Program-made: the position numbers and the translations under genes
Shown: positions 12,746 to 15,352 of the stretch, piece after piece
Position numbering within the stretch: position 1 is the stretch's first letter
Layout of the letters: every line of letters begins with the position of its first letter
Notes under the pieces: generated by a model
What the model saw: only the letters and a program-made list of their open reading frames with translations
What the model was told of the DNA's origin: nothing
Databases searched by the model: none
NCBI RefSeq assembly: GCF_938040115.1
Contig: NZ_CALHXD010000166.1
Coordinates: forward strand, 1-15,352
Source of the DNA: an uncultured Campylobacter sp.
GTDB taxonomy: Bacteria > Campylobacterota > Campylobacteria > Campylobacterales > Campylobacteraceae
Length of the DNA stretch: 15,352 nt
Direction: 5' to 3'

Positions 12746-13882
12746 TTAAATTTTAGCTTTATTTATTGCCTGCTCCAAATCCGCGATCAAATCATCCGAA
12801 TTTTCGATACCGACAGCAAGGCGTAGCAAACCTTGAGTAATGCCGATTTTAGCTTGTAAATCCTGCGAATAAGATTCATGAGTCATTGAGGCCGGATGGC
12901 AGATTAGACTCTCTACGCCGCCAAGGCTCACGGCTAGATCAAAAAACTCCAAGCTTTTAGCAAAAATTTTATAGTCGTAGCCATCCTTTAGCTCCAGCGA
13001 GATTAGCGCGCCGATACCGCTGGCTTGGGTATTTTGGATGCGTTTTTCCTCGGCCGAAAATGAACCTGCGTAATACACGGTTTTAACGGCCGGGTTTTTT
13101 TCTAAAAATTCTATGATTTTTAGCGTATTTTCGCTTTGCCTATCAAATCTAACGCTAAGAGTTTTAAGACCCCTTATTAGATTATAAGCATCGGCAGGGC
13201 TTAGTGTCGCACCGAGAGTATTTTTCATGAAAGCTATACGCTCGGCTAGCGCATCGTCGTTCGTAGTCACGATTCCCGCAATTACGTCGGCATGTCCGCC
13301 GATATATTTCGTCGCGCTATAAACGACGATATCGGCACCAAATTTGAGGGCTTTTTGATAGTACGGCGTCAAAAAAGTATTATCGACGACGACAAGCGCG
13401 CCGTTTTTACGAGCCAGCTCGGCTAGTCTGGCGATATCCGCTACTCGCAGTAGCGGATTTGACGGCGTTTCGATAAATATCATCTTAACGTCCTCGTCCA
13501 GACGAGAGATTTTATTTAGATCTTCGACGAGCTCAAATTTGATCCCGAAATTTGCAAAAATACCGTTTGCGTAGCGGTAAGTGCCGCCGTAAACATTACT
13601 ATTTAAAAGCACTTTGTCACCGCTTTTTAGCAGGTTAAAAACAGCCGATGTAGCCGCCATGCCCGAAGCTAGAGCAAATGCGTATTTGCTGTCTTCAAAT
13701 TTGGCGAAAAGCTCCTCAAATGCATTTCGCGTCGGATTTGCGCTACGAGAATAGGCGTACTTTTGAAAGTCGTCCAAGCCGTCTTGCGCAAACGTCGTGG
13801 CTAGATAGATAGGCGGAACGACCGCGCCGTGAGGGTTGTTTTTAGCTTCGATACCTTTTACGATTAGCGTATCTATTTTCAT
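12746..13882 (-). CDS. PLP-dependent cystathionine gamma-synthase/lyase-type enzyme
   Basis: A cytoplasmic fold-type I PLP enzyme of the Cys/Met metabolism family, 378 residues, full length. Visible are AYSRSANPTRNAFE (Y44 and R46, cofactor phosphate contact from the neighbouring subunit) and LASGMAATSAVF (phosphate loop). Next come NVYGGTYR (Y98, stacks on PLP), VVVDNTF (D167) and YSATKYIGGHADVIAG (K192, Schiff-base lysine). The closing SLGGVESLICHPASMTH is also present. The motif set does not separate gamma-synthase (MetB) from gamma-lyase or a homoserine sulfhydrylase, so no symbol is given. It starts at ATG with AAAAGGA on -, 16 bp after the ATPase stop, and so belongs to the transporter operon. 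That supports a role in using imported sulfur amino acids. Confidence 0.9.
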   Translation of the reverse strand: MKIDTLIVKGIEAKNNPHGAVVPPIYLATTFAQDGLDDFQKYAYSRSANPTRNAFEELFAKFEDSKYAFALASGMAATSAVFNLLKSGDKVLLNSNVYGGTYRYANGIFANFGIKFELVEDLNKISRLDEDVKMIFIETPSNPLLRVADIARLAELARKNGALVVVDNTFLTPYYQKALKFGADIVVYSATKYIGGHADVIAGIVTTNDDALAERIAFMKNTLGATLSPADAYNLIRGLKTLSVRFDRQSENTLKIIEFLEKNPAVKTVYYAGSFSAEEKRIQNTQASGIGALISLELKDGYDYKIFAKSLEFFDLAVSLGGVESLICHPASMTHESYSQDLQAKIGITQGLLRLAVGIENSDDLIADLEQAINKAKI

Positions 13883-13898
13883 TTTTTTCCTTTTAAAT

Positions 13899-14636
13899 TT
13901 AAAAATCCATCGCCGAGATAAATTTGACTATGCGCGGCGAGTCGCTGCTGAAAAACTCCTCCGCCGTACCGTCAAATTCGATATTGCCACGCTCTAAAAA
14001 TAAAATTCGATCCGCGACTTTGCGAGCGAAGTTCATATTGTGCGTGACGATGATGAGCGAGTCGCGCTCCTTGCTGAGCCCGCCGATAACCTTCAAAACC
14101 TCGGCCTCAAGCTCCGGATCAAGCGCGCTCGTGGGCTCGTCCAAAAGCAAAAAATACGGCTTCATCGCAAGCGCTCGCGCTATCGCCACTCGCTGCGACT
14201 GGCCGCCCGAGAGTCTGCTTGGATACTCGTGCTCCTTGCCCTTTAGCCCAACCTTTTCAAGTAGCGCCAGGGCCTCTTTTTCTGCCTGCTCTTTTGGGAT
14301 TTTAAGTACCTGCACGGGGCCTTCCGTTACGTTTTGTAGAGCCGTTAGATGCGGAAATAGATTAAAGCTCTGAAAGACCATCCCCGTGTGCTCGCGAAAG
14401 GGCAGCATATCTTTTTGCGAAATTTTACCGGCGAAGCTTATCTTATCGCCTCCAAGCTCAAGCTCACCGCCGTCCGGGATCTCGAGTAAATTTATGCAAC
14501 GCAGCAGGGTTGATTTACCCGAGCCCGAGCTTCCTAAAATAACCGTAGTCTGCCCGTCTTTAAATTCTAAATTTAAGCCGTTTAAAACGACATTATCGCC
14601 GAATTTCTTAGTCAAATTTTTAAATTTTATCATCAC
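13899..14636 (-). CDS. Polar amino-acid ABC transporter ATPase
   Basis: The nucleotide-binding subunit of a polar amino-acid importer (GlnQ/TcyC/HisP type), 245 residues, on the inner face of the membrane. Walker A is GSSGSGKS (35-42), the Q-loop is VFQSFNLFPH (Q89), the signature LSGGQSQR (142-149), Walker B LLLDEPTS (163-170) and the switch His is in VTHN (H199). All parts are intact. Two starts are possible: GTG at 14636 (4-bp overlap with the permease) or ATG at 14633, sharing one base with the permease TGA. The ATG is more natural because MIKFKNLTKKFG is the usual opening. The neighbouring PLP enzyme suggests cystine, cysteine or methionine as substrate, which is inference. Confidence 0.93.
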   Translation of the reverse strand: MMIKFKNLTKKFGDNVVLNGLNLEFKDGQTTVILGSSGSGKSTLLRCINLLEIPDGGELELGGDKISFAGKISQKDMLPFREHTGMVFQSFNLFPHLTALQNVTEGPVQVLKIPKEQAEKEALALLEKVGLKGKEHEYPSRLSGGQSQRVAIARALAMKPYFLLLDEPTSALDPELEAEVLKVIGGLSKERDSLIIVTHNMNFARKVADRILFLERGNIEFDGTAEEFFSSDSPRIVKFISAMDF

Positions 14637-15307
14637 ACGTACCTTGAAAATCTCTTCTCGAGCCTAGCTTGCAAAAACGTCAAAAACGTACAGACTATCA
14701 AGTAAAAAAGCGCGGCGAGCACGTAAAGCGTGAGCGGATCGAAGGTGCGCGCGGCGATGCGCTGAGCAACCATAAACATATCGACCATCGTGATGGAAGC
14801 CGCAAGCGAGGTGTCTTTTAGCGTGCTGATAAAGATATTTGAAAGCGGAGGCAGCGAGATACGCGCGGCTTGCGGAGCGATGATACGGCGTAAAATTTGC
14901 GAGTAGCTCATCCCGAGCGCCGTAGCGGCTTCCCACTGGCCTTTGGGAACCGAAAGCACGGCCGCCCTAACGGCTTCGGAAGCGTAAGCGCCGATATTTA
15001 GGCTGAAAGTTATGATCGCCGCGCTCCAAACATCAAGCGTAACGCCCACGATCGGCAGACCGAAATATACGATAAAAAGCTGCACCAAAAGCGGCGTGCC
15101 GCGAAATATCCAGATATAAAATTCGCTAAGTTGCTTTAAAATTTTGATATTTGCTATGCGCGCGATCGCCGTTAGCACCGCGATAAGAAGTCCCAGCGAA
15201 AAGGAGATCGCCGTAAGAGGCAGCGTCACCTTTATCATCGCTAGCGCCATAGGTTGTAGCGAGCTTAACAAAAGCTCGCTTATACGGTCAAATTCGTTCA
15301 TCGCCAT
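14633..15307 (-). CDS. Polar amino-acid ABC transporter permease
   Basis: A 224-residue inner-membrane permease of the His/Glu/Gln/Arg/opine group. It has about five helices. FRGTPLLVQLFIVYFGLP (68-85) is typical. The EAA loop EAATALGMSYSQILRRIIAPQAA (126-148), which docks on the ATPase, is intact. NIGAYASEAVRAAVLSVPKGQWEAA is also characteristic. The ATG at 15307 directly abuts the stop of the upstream binding-protein gene (TAG then ATG) and has no good Shine-Dalgarno, so translation is probably coupled. A second in-frame ATG lies two codons later. It precedes the ATPase gene with overlap. Confidence 0.93.
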   Translation of the reverse strand: MAMNEFDRISELLLSSLQPMALAMIKVTLPLTAISFSLGLLIAVLTAIARIANIKILKQLSEFYIWIFRGTPLLVQLFIVYFGLPIVGVTLDVWSAAIITFSLNIGAYASEAVRAAVLSVPKGQWEAATALGMSYSQILRRIIAPQAARISLPPLSNIFISTLKDTSLAASITMVDMFMVAQRIAARTFDPLTLYVLAALFYLIVCTFLTFLQARLEKRFSRYV

Positions 15308-15352
15308 CTACCGCGAGACATCTTTGCCGAAATACCTGATCGAAATTTCAGC
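15308..15352 (-). CDS. Last codons of an ABC transporter substrate-binding protein (partial)
   Basis: On - the frame entering from the window edge reads AEISIRYFGKDVSR then TAG at 15310-15308. The ISxxYFGxDVS ending is the usual C-terminus of periplasmic amino-acid-binding proteins of this transporter group. It sits exactly where the binding-protein gene is expected, just before the permease. Only 14 residues are visible, so the ligand cannot be judged. Confidence 0.7.
   Translation of the reverse strand, partial: AEISIRYFGKDVSR

Noticed and set aside
13924..14373. 149-codon open frame on + inside the ABC ATPase gene
   Set aside because: Ser-rich antisense shadow of a conserved ATPase.

Overview
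The window looks like chromosome from a campylobacterial species, most likely a moderately GC-rich Campylobacter of the showae/rectus/curvus/concisus type. The grounds are the gene content, with proteins that read as epsilonproteobacterial. The order prfA-rpsT next to glmM-lspA also matches the neighbourhood I recall from Helicobacter pylori. In addition the word AAATTT is extremely frequent between genes and at codon boundaries. Species assignment is inference. No rRNA, tRNA, CRISPR array, insertion sequence or phage gene was seen.

Layout. (1) 28-2802: membrane and housekeeping genes: mntP (Mn export) on +, then on - a BamE-like lipoprotein, a YccF membrane protein, a YnfA membrane protein and exonuclease III. 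(2) 2897-4228, +: a small accessory cluster with an unrecognised exported protein, a stand-alone RepL-like winged-helix protein and a Cys-rich Sel1-repeat protein. It is followed by 590 bp without a gene. (3) 4819-9511: core block. rpsT-prfA run on -; glmM-lspA-TM2/SHOCT protein run on + as overlapping genes; hemJ follows after a 326-bp gap that holds a long imperfect inverted repeat. A 53-codon open frame lies in the rpsT/glmM gap. (4) 9700-12620: an XRE regulator on - diverges from a compact + operon of terD, a terZ-like gene, a small unrecognised exported protein and a TerC/Alx-type membrane protein. (5) 12746-15352, -: a PLP-dependent cystathionine synthase/lyase-type enzyme downstream of a polar amino-acid ABC transporter (ATPase, permease and the last codons of a binding protein). 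This looks like a sulfur amino-acid uptake and metabolism operon.

The most interesting part is the reduced Ter module at 9700-12620. Two Ca-binding-type TerD-family proteins, an exported four-cysteine protein and a TerC exporter-like membrane protein are tightly packed, with overlap or spacing of about 9 bp. The divergent regulator gap carries a repeated TATCCTATAG box that could be the operator. Other notable items are the structured element upstream of hemJ, the small open frame upstream of glmM, and the more than 20-fold apparent excess of AAATTT in non-coding DNA.
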